A DNA stretch of 64,000 bases from Thermus caldifontis. GTDB taxonomy: Bacteria > Deinococcota > Deinococci > Deinococcales > Thermaceae. Where the stretch lies: contig NZ_QGMX01000001.1 of NCBI RefSeq assembly GCF_003336745.1, forward strand, positions 62,001 to 126,000, read 5' to 3'. The notes under the pieces are model-generated. The model was not told the DNA's origin. It saw only the letters and a program-made list of their open reading frames with translations, and made no database searches. Below, in pieces: positions 25,535 to 34,458 of this stretch (the first letter of the stretch is position 1; each line of letters opens with the position of its first letter). The translations under genes and the position numbers were made by a program.

Positions 25535-28513
25535 CTAGATCTTTTCAATCCTCACCAGGAAGGCCTTGGTCTCCTGGATGAAGGTGTTGGGGTCCAGGGC
25601 CTGGGGGGTAAGTTGGTTGGTGGAGTCGCCCGGGTTCCCGCCCTGGTAGCCCCAGTGGATCACGATGCCCACCTGGTGCAGGGTCTTGTCCCCCACCTTC
25701 ACCGGCTGGACCCTGGGGGTAACCAAGGCCACCGCCTTCATCTCGCCGCGGGCGCTTTTGATGCGCACCCAATCCCCGTTCTTGATCCCCAGGCTCTTGG
25801 CCAGCTCCACGTCCATCTCCACGAAGGGATCCGGCTGGAGCTCCAAAAGCCAGGGAACGTTACGGCTCATCATCCCCGTGTGCCAGTGCTCGGTGAGGCG
25901 GTAGGTGGTGGCCACGATGGGGTACTCCTCGGGGGTGCCGTATACATCCAAGTCGCCCACCCAGACCTTACACACCGGGTTCTTGTCCTGGCCGGAGATC
26001 AGGTTAGCCAAGGCGCTTTCCCAAGGCTCGTAGTGCTCGGGGAAGGGACCATCCTTAAGCTGGGCGGCGAAGAGCCGGCCCACCCCTTCGGGCAACATGA
26101 TGAAGGGCAAAGCCTTATCCGGCGGGGCTGCGCCGTCGGGAACATCCCCTTCCCACTTCTCCTCCTTAGGATTCCAGCGCACCAGCCATTTGGCAGGGTT
26201 CCTGGGCTGGCCGTTCAGGTCGGTGGAGGCCCGGTTGTAGAGGATGCGCCGGTTGGCGGGCCAGGCGTAGGCCCAGTTCTGGAAAAGCCCGAGGCCCAAA
26301 GGATGGGTATCCCTAGGGTCACGCCGGGCCATCTTGTTCCCCTCCTCGGTGAAGGCTCCACAGTAGATCCAGTTGCCGCAGGCGGTGGTGCCATCATCCC
26401 GGAGGTCGGCGAACTTGGCCATGAGCTTGCCGGTGGTAAGGTCGTAGCCGTTGTACTCCTTGGCCACCTCTTCGGCCATGTGCTCGGAGTGCTCCCACCA
26501 GGAGAGGTTCAGGATGGCCTCCTTGTTAGGCCCGCCCTCTTCCCCATAGAGCTTCTTGAGGCGCTGCACCAGCTCGGTAAGGATCCAAAGCTCGTCCTTG
26601 GCCTCACCGGGAGGATCCAGGGCCTTGTCGTACCACTGGGCCCAACGGCCGGTGTTGGTAATGCTCCCCGACTTCTCCGCCCACACCGCCGAGGGCAGAA
26701 GGAAGACCTCGGTCCGGATCTCCTTGGGATTAACCCCAGGCCGCTTCCAGTGGGCAGCGGTCTCGGTTTCCATGGGGTCCACCACCACCAACCACTTCAG
26801 GTTGTCCAAGGCCTTGCGGGCCAGGTTGGCGTTGGCCGCCGAGTTGGCCGGGTTCTGGCCGATGGCGATGAGCCCCTCTATACGCCCTGCCAACATGGCG
26901 TGGAAGATGGCGTAGTGGGAGTAATCGGCGCTCTTATCCGGGATGCCCCCTTTGTGAGGGGAAAGCTTGGACAGGTAGCCATAGGCCTCTTTCGGGTCCA
27001 CCTCAGGCCACCACGCCTTGAGAAGGCTGATAAAATACTTGGGGTAGTTTTGCCACCAGTTAGCGGAAGGGGTGTAGTTGGCCTTGGGGGTCTTGGAGGC
27101 AATCCACTCTTCCAGGGTGGCCTTGTCGCCCGTGGGCAAGCCTAAGTATCCAGGAAGGTCATGGTAAAGAAGAGCAAAATCCGTGCTTCCCTGCACATTG
27201 GAGTGACCGCGCAAGGCATTCACCCCACCCCCGGGAAGACCGATATTTCCTAAGAGGAGCTGCACGATGGCATAGGTGCGGATGTGCTGGGTACCGTAGG
27301 TGTGCTGCGTGGCCCCCATGGCGTAGGTGATGGTCCCAGCCCGGTCCGGACGGCCCGTGGACGAGTAAAGATCGTAAATCGCAAGGAGTTTTTCCACGGG
27401 GATTCCGGTGATCCTGGACACCACCTCGGGGGTGTAGCGCTCGTACTGTTTCCTCAAAAGCTGGAAAACGCAGTGGGGGTCCTGCAGGGTGGGATCGGTC
27501 TTGACCTGGCCGTTCTCGTCCACCTGGTAAGCCCAGGTGGTGGTGTCGTAGGCGCGCTTCTCCGGGTCATACCCAGAGAAAAGGCCATCCAACTCGGTGG
27601 CGGTCTTGAAACCGGGGTTCACCAGGAAAGAGGCGTTGGTGTAGTGCTTAACATAAAACTCGTCGTAGCGCTTGTTCTCCAGGATATAGCGGATCATGCC
27701 GCCCATGAAGGCGATATCCGTACCCGGCCGGATCTGGGCGAAGATATCGGCCTTGGAAGCGGTGCGGTTGAAGCGAGGGTCCACCACGATAAGCTTGGCT
27801 CCGCGCTCCTTGGCCTCGAGGATCCAGCGGAAGGTTAAGGGGTGTTGCTCCGCCGGGTTACCCCCCTGGACCAGGATCACGTCGGCGTTCTTGAAGTCAA
27901 TGGGGTGGTTGGTCATGGCCCCGCGGCCAAAGCTGGTTCCCAGTGCAGGAACCGTGGAGGAGTGGCAGATGCGGGCCTGGTGCTCAATGTAGACGATGCC
28001 CAGGGCCCGGAAGAGCTTGCTCATGGCGTAGGCTTCTTCATTGGAGCCCACGCTGGTGCCCAGGGTGGCGATGGCCTCTGTCCGCCGCACCACCTGGCCT
28101 TGGTCGTCCACCTCCACCCAACCCCGGTCCCGGGTGTCCTTGATGAGGCGGGCTATGCGGTCCAGGGCCCACTCCCAGTCCTTCTCCTCCCAGCGGTCGG
28201 AACCAGGAGCCCTGTAGAGGACCTTGGTAACCCGGTAGGGGCTTTGCACAAACCCCCGGGCCGCTTGGCCCTTGGAGCATAGGGCCCCTTGGTTGATGGG
28301 GTGGTCGGGGTCGCCCTCGAGGTTTACTAGCCTCCCCTCCTGCACCGCTGCGATCATCCCGCAACCCGTGGCACAGTAGGGGCAGATAAGGGGCTTTTCC
28401 CCGATGGGCTTGCGCAACACTGGCCGGGCACCTTGGGCCATCCCCCGCTCGAGAAGAAGGGCCCCACCCGTGACCGCGCCCGTTAACCCGATAAACTTGC
28501 GACGGGTGAGCAT
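25535..28513 (-). CDS. fdhA: Formate dehydrogenase catalytic subunit, molybdopterin type, cysteine form
   Basis: A 992-residue FdnG-type oxidoreductase. The N-terminus RRKFIGLTGAVTGGALLL is a Tat signal. A [4Fe-4S] site follows: CPYC at 44-47, C51 and CSKG at 79. The active-site region reads RICHSSTVPALGTSFGRG, so residue 183 is cysteine (codon TGC) where E. coli FdnG has selenocysteine. GGNPAEQHP and the C-terminal molydopterin-binding domain are present. The ATG has an AAGGAGGTGA site behind a near-consensus promoter. Formate is oxidised outside the cytoplasmic membrane; tungsten or molybdenum cannot be told apart. Confidence 0.95.
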   Translation of the reverse strand: MLTRRKFIGLTGAVTGGALLLERGMAQGARPVLRKPIGEKPLICPYCATGCGMIAAVQEGRLVNLEGDPDHPINQGALCSKGQAARGFVQSPYRVTKVLYRAPGSDRWEEKDWEWALDRIARLIKDTRDRGWVEVDDQGQVVRRTEAIATLGTSVGSNEEAYAMSKLFRALGIVYIEHQARICHSSTVPALGTSFGRGAMTNHPIDFKNADVILVQGGNPAEQHPLTFRWILEAKERGAKLIVVDPRFNRTASKADIFAQIRPGTDIAFMGGMIRYILENKRYDEFYVKHYTNASFLVNPGFKTATELDGLFSGYDPEKRAYDTTTWAYQVDENGQVKTDPTLQDPHCVFQLLRKQYERYTPEVVSRITGIPVEKLLAIYDLYSSTGRPDRAGTITYAMGATQHTYGTQHIRTYAIVQLLLGNIGLPGGGVNALRGHSNVQGSTDFALLYHDLPGYLGLPTGDKATLEEWIASKTPKANYTPSANWWQNYPKYFISLLKAWWPEVDPKEAYGYLSKLSPHKGGIPDKSADYSHYAIFHAMLAGRIEGLIAIGQNPANSAANANLARKALDNLKWLVVVDPMETETAAHWKRPGVNPKEIRTEVFLLPSAVWAEKSGSITNTGRWAQWYDKALDPPGEAKDELWILTELVQRLKKLYGEEGGPNKEAILNLSWWEHSEHMAEEVAKEYNGYDLTTGKLMAKFADLRDDGTTACGNWIYCGAFTEEGNKMARRDPRDTHPLGLGLFQNWAYAWPANRRILYNRASTDLNGQPRNPAKWLVRWNPKEEKWEGDVPDGAAPPDKALPFIMLPEGVGRLFAAQLKDGPFPEHYEPWESALANLISGQDKNPVCKVWVGDLDVYGTPEEYPIVATTYRLTEHWHTGMMSRNVPWLLELQPDPFVEMDVELAKSLGIKNGDWVRIKSARGEMKAVALVTPRVQPVKVGDKTLHQVGIVIHWGYQGGNPGDSTNQLTPQALDPNTFIQETKAFLVRIEKI

Positions 28514-28534
28514 TTATTCACCTCCTTCCCGTCC

Positions 28535-28563
28535 TTTATACCCCCGCCCCGCTCACCTGTCAA
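28535..28563 (-). promoter_or_regulatory. Promoter of the fdh operon
   Basis: On the minus strand a perfect TTGACA (28558-28563) is followed by exactly 17 bp and TATAAA (28535-28540), 22 nt before the fdhA start codon and its Shine-Dalgarno. The best sigma-A promoter in the window; no clear activator site was seen upstream. Confidence 0.85.
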
Positions 28564-28583
28564 GGAGCAAAAGTACTTAAAGA

Positions 28584-28601
28584 GCATCCCTGTCAGGATG
28601 C
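28584..28601 (-). terminator. Terminator-like hairpin after the TPR gene
   Basis: Inverted repeat GCATCC / GGATGC with a short loop, followed on the minus strand by TCTTT. It lies between the TPR gene stop and the fdh promoter and would insulate the two. Confidence 0.6.
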
Positions 28602-28643
28602 CCTTTATGTGCCCGCTTTCACTCTCTGGCCAGCTATACCCCC

Positions 28644-29711
28644 CTAAAGCCGCTTCAGCACCTCCTCCGCCTCCTTGTAGCCAGGCTTCAACTTCAAAGC
28701 CTCCTGGCACTGGTAGCGGGCTCCCTCCTTGTCCCCCAGCTTTTCATTGGCCAAGCAGAGCTGGTATCGGTACTCAGCCCGCTTGGGCTCCAGGCGCACC
28801 GCCACCGTGAGGCGGCTTTTGGCCCTCTGCGCATCCCCCAAGGCCAGGTAGATCTGGCCCAGGTAGTAGTAGGCAGCGGGAAAGCGCAAGGGAGCCAGGG
28901 CCACTCCGTTCTCCAGGGCCACCCCCGCCTCCTTGTGGCGGCCCAGGGCAAAATAGGCTTGGCCCAGGGTGTACCAGCCCTCGGCGTCCAGGGGCTTGAG
29001 CCGGTGGCCCTCTTCCAAAACCCTCGCCGCCTCGTCCACACGCCCCTTCACCATGAGGGCTGAGGCATAATGCACCCGAAGGTTCCCATCCTTAGGGGAA
29101 AGCCCTACCGCCTTGGCGTACTGCTCGAGGGCCTCGTCCAAGCGGCCCGCCGCCAGATAGAGCTCGGCCAAAGCCGCCCTCACCTCCGCCGAATCCTGCA
29201 AGCTGAGGGCCTTCTTAAAGGCCTCCTCCGCCTTGTCCGCCTGGCCCAAGAAGGCGTAGACCAAGCCCCGCTGGGCAAAGAGGGGGGCGTAGCGGGGGTT
29301 CACCCGTTCGGCATCGCGAAGCACGGTCAGGGCCTGTTCCAGATAGGCCTTTCCCTTTTCCCGGTCCTCCGAAGCCCGATAGAGGGCCACATAGGCCTCG
29401 GAAAGCACCATGTACCCCCCGATGTACCGGGGATTCCGGGCCACCAGGCCCTTGGCGTTCTCCAAAGCGGGGTTAAGGAGCCCCACCTTGAGCTGGGCCC
29501 GGGCCAGCCAGTAGACCACATCCGGGTCCTGGGGTCTTTCCTTTAAGGCGCGCTCAAAGAGCTCCAAGGCGGCCTCATACCGACCCAGGGCATAAAGCTG
29601 CACCCCAAGCCGGAAGGTATCCTGCTTCTCCACCTGGTTGGCCGCAGGGGGTGGGGTCTGGGCCAGGCTGGGTACCGCCAACAAACCTAAGGCCAAAAGA
29701 AACCAGCGCAT
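28644..29711 (-). CDS. Secreted tetratricopeptide-repeat protein
   Basis: 355 residues: a signal peptide (FLLALGLLAVPSLAQ, cleavage near 18) followed by about eight TPR units covering almost the whole mature protein, for example ALGRYEAALELFERALKERP, FLGQADKAEEAFKKAL and AAGRLDEALEQYAKAVGLSP. TPRs hold protein partners together, here outside the cytoplasmic membrane. No catalytic domain. A GGAGGGAAGG site precedes the ATG, 9 nt after hslU... in transcription order it follows hslVU, so it may be the last gene of that operon. Partner unknown. Confidence 0.88.
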   Translation of the reverse strand: MRWFLLALGLLAVPSLAQTPPPAANQVEKQDTFRLGVQLYALGRYEAALELFERALKERPQDPDVVYWLARAQLKVGLLNPALENAKGLVARNPRYIGGYMVLSEAYVALYRASEDREKGKAYLEQALTVLRDAERVNPRYAPLFAQRGLVYAFLGQADKAEEAFKKALSLQDSAEVRAALAELYLAAGRLDEALEQYAKAVGLSPKDGNLRVHYASALMVKGRVDEAARVLEEGHRLKPLDAEGWYTLGQAYFALGRHKEAGVALENGVALAPLRFPAAYYYLGQIYLALGDAQRAKSRLTVAVRLEPKRAEYRYQLCLANEKLGDKEGARYQCQEALKLKPGYKEAEEVLKRL

Positions 29712-29720
29712 CCTTCCCTC

Positions 29721-30971
29721 CTATAGCACGTACCGCGTCAGGTCCGGCGAGGCGAAGACCGCCTCCAGCCTCTGCTCCACATAGGCCCGGGTGATCTCCA
29801 CCCGGCCCAGGTCCGTCTGGAAGCTCACCTCCTCCAACACCCGCTCCAAGACCGTGGCCAGCCTCCTGGCCCCGATGTCCTCCAGCTCCTGATTGGCCCG
29901 GTAAGCCGCTTCGGCAATGGCCCTTAGGGCATCCTCGTGGAAGTGGAGCTCCGTACCATCCGCCCTTAAAAGCTCCGTGTACTGGCGGATCAGGGAGTTT
30001 TCCGGCTCCTTTAGGATGCGGTAGAACTCCTCGGGGCCCAAGGGGGAAAGCTCCACCCGGATGGGGAAGCGGCCCTGAAGCTCGGGGATCAGGTCCGAGG
30101 GCTTGGCCACGTGGAAGGCCCCGGCGGCGATGAAGAGCACGTGCTCCGTGGAGACCGGGCCGATGCGGGTGGAGACCACCGTACCCTCCACAATGGGCAA
30201 GAGGTCCCGCTGCACGCCCTCCCCCGACACATCGGGCCCCACGGTGCCCTCCCGGCGGGCCACCTTATCGATTTCGTCTATGAAAACAATGCCGTCCTCT
30301 TGGGCCCGCCTCCTTGCCTCCTCCTTCAGCTCCTCCTTGTCAATGAGGCGTTCCGCATGCTGGTTCTTCAGTACCTCCCTCGCCTCCTTCACCGTCATGC
30401 GCTTGCGCACCGGGCGCTTAGGGAGAAGGCCTTTCAGCATCTCCCCCATGCCGCCAAAACCCTCCCCACCCAAAACCCCCATGAAGGGCAGGCTCATCTC
30501 CTCCTCCACCTGCACCTCCACGGAGAGGCTATCCAGCCGGCCCGAGCGCACCTCGGCAAGGGAGGCGCGAAGCAGGGTAGCAAGCTCCTCCTCGGCGAAG
30601 GCCAGGGCCTTTTCCTCCACTTTTTTCTTCATCTCCTCCAGGACCAGCCCGTAGCTGGCCTCCGCCAGGTCCCGCACAATAGCGTCCACATCCCGCCCCA
30701 CATAGCCCACCTCGGTAAACTTGGTGGCCTCCACCTTCACAAAAGGGGCCCCCGCCAGGCGGGCCAGGCGCCGGGCGATCTCCGTCTTGCCCACCCCTGT
30801 GGGCCCGATCATGAGGATGTTCTTGGGGGTCACCTCCCGGGCCACCTCCGGAGGGAGCTTCTTCCGGCGGTAGCGGTTCCTTAGGGCCACGGCCACCGCC
30901 CGCTTGGCCGCCTCCTGGCCCACGATGTGCTTGGAAAGCTCGCGGACGATCTCTGCAGGCGTCAGGTTCAT
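29721..30971 (-). CDS. hslU: HslU, ATPase of the HslVU protease
   Basis: AAA+ unfoldase that feeds substrates to HslV. 416 residues from MNLTPAEIVRELSKHIVGQ. Walker A GPTGVGKTE near residue 58, the inserted I-domain from about 105 to 235, Walker B GIVFIDEIDK near 245, sensor and arginine residues after, and the C-terminal docking tail FASPDLTRYVL that activates HslV. The frame is open further upstream, but that part lies inside hslV; the true ATG overlaps the hslV stop by 4 nt. Confidence 0.95.
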   Translation of the reverse strand: MNLTPAEIVRELSKHIVGQEAAKRAVAVALRNRYRRKKLPPEVAREVTPKNILMIGPTGVGKTEIARRLARLAGAPFVKVEATKFTEVGYVGRDVDAIVRDLAEASYGLVLEEMKKKVEEKALAFAEEELATLLRASLAEVRSGRLDSLSVEVQVEEEMSLPFMGVLGGEGFGGMGEMLKGLLPKRPVRKRMTVKEAREVLKNQHAERLIDKEELKEEARRRAQEDGIVFIDEIDKVARREGTVGPDVSGEGVQRDLLPIVEGTVVSTRIGPVSTEHVLFIAAGAFHVAKPSDLIPELQGRFPIRVELSPLGPEEFYRILKEPENSLIRQYTELLRADGTELHFHEDALRAIAEAAYRANQELEDIGARRLATVLERVLEEVSFQTDLGRVEITRAYVEQRLEAVFASPDLTRYVL

Positions 30972-31510
30972 GCCTCCCCCAAGGTTAACACCGTCACCTG
31001 GCCGGAGGTGTAGAGGTCCACCTCGGCGGCAATCCTCAGGGCTTCCTCGGCGATCTCCCGGGCGGAAAGCCCCGAGTGGCGGTAAAGGGCCTTGGCGGCA
31101 GCTAGGGCGTAAGGGCCCCCAGACCCCACCGCCAAAAGGGGCTCCTCCGGGGTGATCACCTCCCCGCTTCCGGAAAGGAGCACCATGATCTCCCGGTCGG
31201 CGGCGATGATCATGGCCTGGAGGTGGCGCAAAACCCGATCCGTGCGCCAAAGCTTGGCGGTCTCCACCGCCCCCTTTAGCAGGTTGCCCTTGGCCTCCTT
31301 AAGCTTTTCCTCAAAGCGCTCCAGGAGGCTCAAGGCATCGGCCACCCCCCCGGCAAAGCCCACCAGGACGCCCTCCCCCACCTCGAGGCGCCGCACCTTC
31401 ACCGCCCCCCGCTTGAGAACCGTCTGGCCGAAGGTGACCTGGCCATCCCCGGCCAAGGCGGTAACCCCGTCCTTACGAACGGCCAAGATGGTGGTGCCGT
31501 GAATCTCCAC
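30968..31510 (-). CDS. hslV: HslV, peptidase of the HslVU protease
   Basis: Proteasome-like threonine peptidase. The mature N-terminus TTILAVRKDGVTALAGDGQVT follows a short propeptide, with SGSGEVITPEEP and AVGSGGPYALAAAKAL further on. I place the start at the GTG at 31510 (propeptide MEIHG) because a TAAGGT -10 box at 31518-31523 ends 7 nt before it, a leaderless layout; the in-frame GTG at 31519 would lie inside that box. The first threonine after the propeptide is the expected nucleophile. Upstream of hslU with a 4-nt overlap. Confidence 0.92.
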   Translation of the reverse strand: MEIHGTTILAVRKDGVTALAGDGQVTFGQTVLKRGAVKVRRLEVGEGVLVGFAGGVADALSLLERFEEKLKEAKGNLLKGAVETAKLWRTDRVLRHLQAMIIAADREIMVLLSGSGEVITPEEPLLAVGSGGPYALAAAKALYRHSGLSAREIAEEALRIAAEVDLYTSGQVTVLTLGEA

Positions 31511-31556
31511 AAGAGGCACCTTACCGCCAGGGCATGAGAAGGGCGTTAGGCGGGGA

Positions 31557-31934
31557 TTACGGGGAAGGGGATGCCAGGCTCTTCAGGCGGGCCCAAGCCC
31601 CCTCCCGTTCCCAAAGGGGAAGGCCCTCCTTCAAGGCCGCATGCACCAGGCCGTGCCCCTCCCAAAGACCCCTTACCGCCTCCTCCCAGGTGTAGGGAAA
31701 AGCCTCCACCCCCCGGATACCCTCCGGCCGGTAGAGGACCAGGCGCTCGGGAAAGGGCAAGGGGGAGCTTTCCAAAAGGATAAAGAGGTCCGCATCGCTC
31801 ATGGCTGTGGCCTCCCCCCGGACCAAGGAGCCGAAGAGGACCACCGCCAGGACCTCCGGCCGCCCAGCCAGCCTAGCCGCCGCCTGTTCCAGCTCCTTGC
31901 GCCGGGCTTGGGGATCAAAGGCGAAAATCCGCAT
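31557..31934 (-). CDS. Minimal nucleotidyltransferase (MNT), antitoxin candidate of a HEPN/MNT pair
   Basis: 125 residues. The nucleotidyltransferase motif GSX10DXD is complete: VVLFGSLVRGEATAMSDADL near residues 31-50. MNT proteins of this kind pair with HEPN ribonucleases and neutralise them, in studied cases by adding AMP units to the toxin. The ATG overlaps the HEPN gene's TGA by one base (TGATG), so the antitoxin is translated after the toxin. Longer than the MNT at 33770 and not closely related to it. The open frame continues to 32228, but that part lies within the HEPN gene. Confidence 0.85.
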   Translation of the reverse strand: MRIFAFDPQARRKELEQAAARLAGRPEVLAVVLFGSLVRGEATAMSDADLFILLESSPLPFPERLVLYRPEGIRGVEAFPYTWEEAVRGLWEGHGLVHAALKEGLPLWEREGAWARLKSLASPSP

Positions 31935-32317
31935 CACAGCACCTCCTCCACAAACCCTAGAATCCCCTCTGCCGAGCGGATGGCCTCCTCCGCCTCCCCA
32001 CGGGTATAGGCTCTGGCGGCAGGTCCTGAGGGGTGGGCGTCCGGATACCGGGTGGGGATGTAATGCTTGTCCAAAATCTTGGCCGCTTCCCAGAGCTCTT
32101 CCGGCACCTCCATCCCCCCTGGCAAACCGGCCAGGAGATCCTGGATAGAGTGTCCCCAAACCACTTGGCCTCGGGCGAGATGTAGCCCTTTCAGCGCCGC
32201 TTCTGCAGCCTGCTGGGAGGCAAAGCAAGCCCAGGCGTAGTCCCCAAGGCCCAGGCTTCCCTTAGCGTGGCGCAGGTTGTACCTGGCCTGCTCCACCCAG
32301 TCCCTTGCCCGGTTCAC
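31934..32317 (-). CDS. HEPN-domain protein, candidate RNase toxin of a HEPN/MNT pair
   Basis: A 127-residue helical HEPN protein: ARDWVEQARYNLRHAK at the start, the FASQQAAEAALKGLHLA helix near residue 33, and a C-terminal helix GEAEEAIRSAEGILGFVEE. YIPTRYPDAH near residue 90 contains the RX4H arrangement used for RNA cleavage by HEPN toxins, although the tyrosine two residues after the histidine is absent. Upstream of and coupled to the MNT gene. It is divergent from the AAA+/VWA operon across a 68-bp gap. Toxicity is inferred from family. Confidence 0.82.
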   Translation of the reverse strand: MNRARDWVEQARYNLRHAKGSLGLGDYAWACFASQQAAEAALKGLHLARGQVVWGHSIQDLLAGLPGGMEVPEELWEAAKILDKHYIPTRYPDAHPSGPAARAYTRGEAEEAIRSAEGILGFVEEVL

Positions 32318-32373
32318 CTCCTCATCCTAACCCCTTCCCGCCCCCTGCCACAAACCCTTCCTCCCCCTGGCCC

Positions 32374-32379
32374 TAAACT
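32374..32379 (+). promoter_or_regulatory. -10 box of the AAA+/MNT/HEPN/VWA operon
   Basis: TAAACT ends 6 nt before the GTG at 32386. It indicates a leaderless start for the whole four-gene operon, although GGAGGG within those six bases could also act as a ribosome binding site on a longer transcript. Confidence 0.55.
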
Positions 32380-32385
32380 GGAGGG

Positions 32386-33780
32386 GTGAAGGCCAAGACC
32401 CTAGGCGAGCTCCGGGGCGTCTATCCCTGGGAGAAACTCAAGCGCACCGTCAAGGACGAGGCCCGGGAAAACCTTAAGGAAAAGCTCCGAAAAGGCGAGC
32501 CGCTCTTCCCCGGCATCCACGGGTACGAGGACACCGTCATCCCCGCCTTGGTCCAGGCCATCCTGGCCAAGCAAAACTTCATCCTACTGGGCACCCGGGG
32601 CCAGGCCAAAAGCCGCATCCTGCGTTCCTTGGTGAACCTTCTGGACGAGGAGATCCCCGCCCTGGCCACCGAGCTCAGGGACAACCCCTTAAGGCCCATC
32701 TCCCCCGAAGGGAAAAGGCTCTTGGAGGAGGCGGGGGATGAGGCCCCCATCGTCTGGATCCCCCGGGAGGAGCGCTATGTGGAGAAGCTAGCCACCCCTG
32801 ACACCACCGTGGCGGACCTGCTCGGGGACATGGACCCCATCAAGGCCGCGCGAAGGGGTACGGGCCTAGCCGACCTGGAGAGCATCCACTTTGGCCTCCT
32901 GCCCCGGGCGAACCGGGGTATCTTCGCCGTGAACGAGCTGGCTGACCTGGCTCCCAAGGTGCAGGTGGCCCTCTTCAATATCCTGGAAGAGGGGGATGTG
33001 CAGATCCGGGGCTACCCCATCCGCCTGCCCTTGGACGTGTGGCTGGTTTTCACCGCCAATCCCCAGGACTACACCGCCCGCGGCCGGATCGTGACGCCCC
33101 TAAAGGACCGGATCGGCAGCGAGATCCGCACCCACTATCCGAAGAGCCTCGAGGAGGGTCTCCGAATCAGCGCCCAGGAGGCCTTCGTGCCGGAGGAGGT
33201 GGTGCTCCCCGAGTGGATCCGCCTTTCCGTGGAAGCGGTGGCCTTCGCCGCCCGGGAGGACCGCCGGGTGGACCAGACCGCCGGGGTTTCCCAGCGCCTT
33301 TCCATCAGCCTTTTGGAGGCGGTGGCGGCCAGCGCCGAAAGACGGGCCCTGCGAGAGGGGACAAGGCCCGTGGCCCGACCCCTGGACCTCTACGCCGGGC
33401 TTCCCGCCATCACCGGGAAGCTGGAGCTGGAATACGAGGGGGAACTCCAAGGGGCGGAAAAGGTGGCCCGGGACCTGGTGCAAAGGGCCTTTGGCCTGGT
33501 TCTCCCCCGCTACCGCCTTAAGACCGAAACCATCGTGGCCTACTTTGAGGAGGGGAACCTCCTCACCCTCCCGGAGGGAAACCTGGAGGAGGCCCTAAGG
33601 GCCATGGAAGAGGTGCCAGGCCTCCTGGAGGCGGCCCAGGTCTTGGCGGAAAGCCAGGAGGCGGAGGTGCTCCTTTCCGCGGGGGAGTTCATCCTGGAAG
33701 GGCTCGTGGGCAGGAGGAAGCTCTCCCGGGGGGAGATGAGCTACCAGGCAGCGGAGAGGACGAGGAGCTATGGCAACTAG
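32386..33780 (+). CDS. MoxR/Mg-chelatase-I-like AAA+ ATPase with non-canonical Walker motifs
   Basis: A 464-residue AAA+ protein of the MoxR/BchI type that pairs with a VWA protein. The P-loop reads [13 protein letters not shown] near residues 67-79, GXXGXAKS instead of GXXGXGKT/S. The Walker B region reads [11 protein letters not shown] near 185, with Asn-Glu where Asp-Glu is usual. Sensor 1 is VFTANPQDY near 224, and [10 protein letters not shown] near 242 supplies the arginine finger region. Such ATPases work as chaperones that insert metals or remodel complexes. First gene of a four-gene overlapping operon; start codon GTG. Confidence 0.85.
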   Translation: MKAKTLGELRGVYPWEKLKRTVKDEARENLKEKLRKGEPLFPGIHGYEDTVIPALVQAILAKQNFILLGTRGQAKSRILRSLVNLLDEEIPALATELRDNPLRPISPEGKRLLEEAGDEAPIVWIPREERYVEKLATPDTTVADLLGDMDPIKAARRGTGLADLESIHFGLLPRANRGIFAVNELADLAPKVQVALFNILEEGDVQIRGYPIRLPLDVWLVFTANPQDYTARGRIVTPLKDRIGSEIRTHYPKSLEEGLRISAQEAFVPEEVVLPEWIRLSVEAVAFAAREDRRVDQTAGVSQRLSISLLEAVAASAERRALREGTRPVARPLDLYAGLPAITGKLELEYEGELQGAEKVARDLVQRAFGLVLPRYRLKTETIVAYFEEGNLLTLPEGNLEEALRAMEEVPGLLEAAQVLAESQEAEVLLSAGEFILEGLVGRRKLSRGEMSYQAAERTRSYGN

Positions 33781-34072
33781 TCTGGAGCAGGACAAGGAGG
33801 TGGTGGTGGCCACGCTGGCCCCATACCTACGGGGCAAGGGGGTGAAGCTGATCCTCTATGGCTCCCACGCCCGAGGGGAGGCAGGGCGGGGTTCGGACCT
33901 TGACCTGGCCCTTCTGGGCCCCCTCACCCTCAGGGAACTCCTCCCCCTACTACGGGAGGCCCTGGAGGAAGCCCCGGTGCTTAGACGGGTGGACCTGGTG
34001 GACCTGGGGGAAGCAGACCCCACCTTCCGCGAAAGGGTTCTAAAGGAAGGGATAGTATGGGCCGAGTTTTAG
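33770..34072 (+). CDS. Minimal nucleotidyltransferase (MntA-like antitoxin), inserted in the AAA+/VWA operon
   Basis: 100 residues with a complete GSX10DXD motif ([20 protein letters not shown] near residues 29-48) and a third acidic position in RVDLVDL near 76. It is the size of MntA antitoxins that polyadenylylate HepT toxins. The ATG lies inside the end of the AAA+ gene (11-nt overlap), and the stop lies inside the HEPN gene (16-nt overlap). Here the MNT precedes the HEPN gene, the reverse of the pair at 31557-32317. Confidence 0.85.
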   Translation: MATSLEQDKEVVVATLAPYLRGKGVKLILYGSHARGEAGRGSDLDLALLGPLTLRELLPLLREALEEAPVLRRVDLVDLGEADPTFRERVLKEGIVWAEF

Positions 34073-34458
34073 AACGCTTAGCGGTGGCCAAGAGGGCTCT
34101 TGGGACCTTAGAGGAGCTGGCATACCGAGAAGCACCAAGCCCGCTAGAGCGGGATGCCGCCATCCAGCGCTTTGAGTATACTTTTGAGGTCTTCTGGAAA
34201 GCTATCCAAGCTTTTCTGAAGGAGAGGGAAGGGTTGGAGGCCCCAAGCCCCAAACGGGCGTTCCGCCTGGCCCACGAGGTGGGCCTGATGGGGGAAGAAG
34301 AGGCCCGCTTGTCCCTATCCATGGCCGATGACCGCAACCTCACGGTGCACACCTACAACGAGGCTCTGGCCCAAGCCATCTTCGCCCGGCTGGGGGCGTA
34401 CGCCCGGCTCATGGGCAAGGTTCTTGGGAGGATGACCGATGAGGGCCATCCGCTATAG
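34057..34458 (+). CDS. HEPN protein of the HI0074/HepT type, candidate toxin
   Basis: A 133-residue helical protein of the nucleotidyltransferase-substrate-binding (HI0074) branch. RFEYTFEVFWKAIQAFLKE near residue 38 is the family's central helix. RNLTVHTYNE near residue 93 gives a full RX4HXY motif, in which R and H cut RNA and Y is the residue that MNT partners modify in the studied HepT/MntA system. It overlaps the MNT gene by 16 nt and the VWA gene by 20 nt. Function as a toxin is inferred. Confidence 0.85.
   Translation: MGRVLERLAVAKRALGTLEELAYREAPSPLERDAAIQRFEYTFEVFWKAIQAFLKEREGLEAPSPKRAFRLAHEVGLMGEEEARLSLSMADDRNLTVHTYNEALAQAIFARLGAYARLMGKVLGRMTDEGHPL

Noticed and set aside
25613-27145. 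510-codon plus-strand open frame opposite fdhA
   Set aside because: Antisense shadow; His/Gly/Val-rich product without any domain, while the other strand is a clear formate dehydrogenase.
27965-27967. Selenocysteine codon in formate dehydrogenase
   Set aside because: The codon at the active-site position is TGC (Cys), not TGA, and no stop interrupts the frame.
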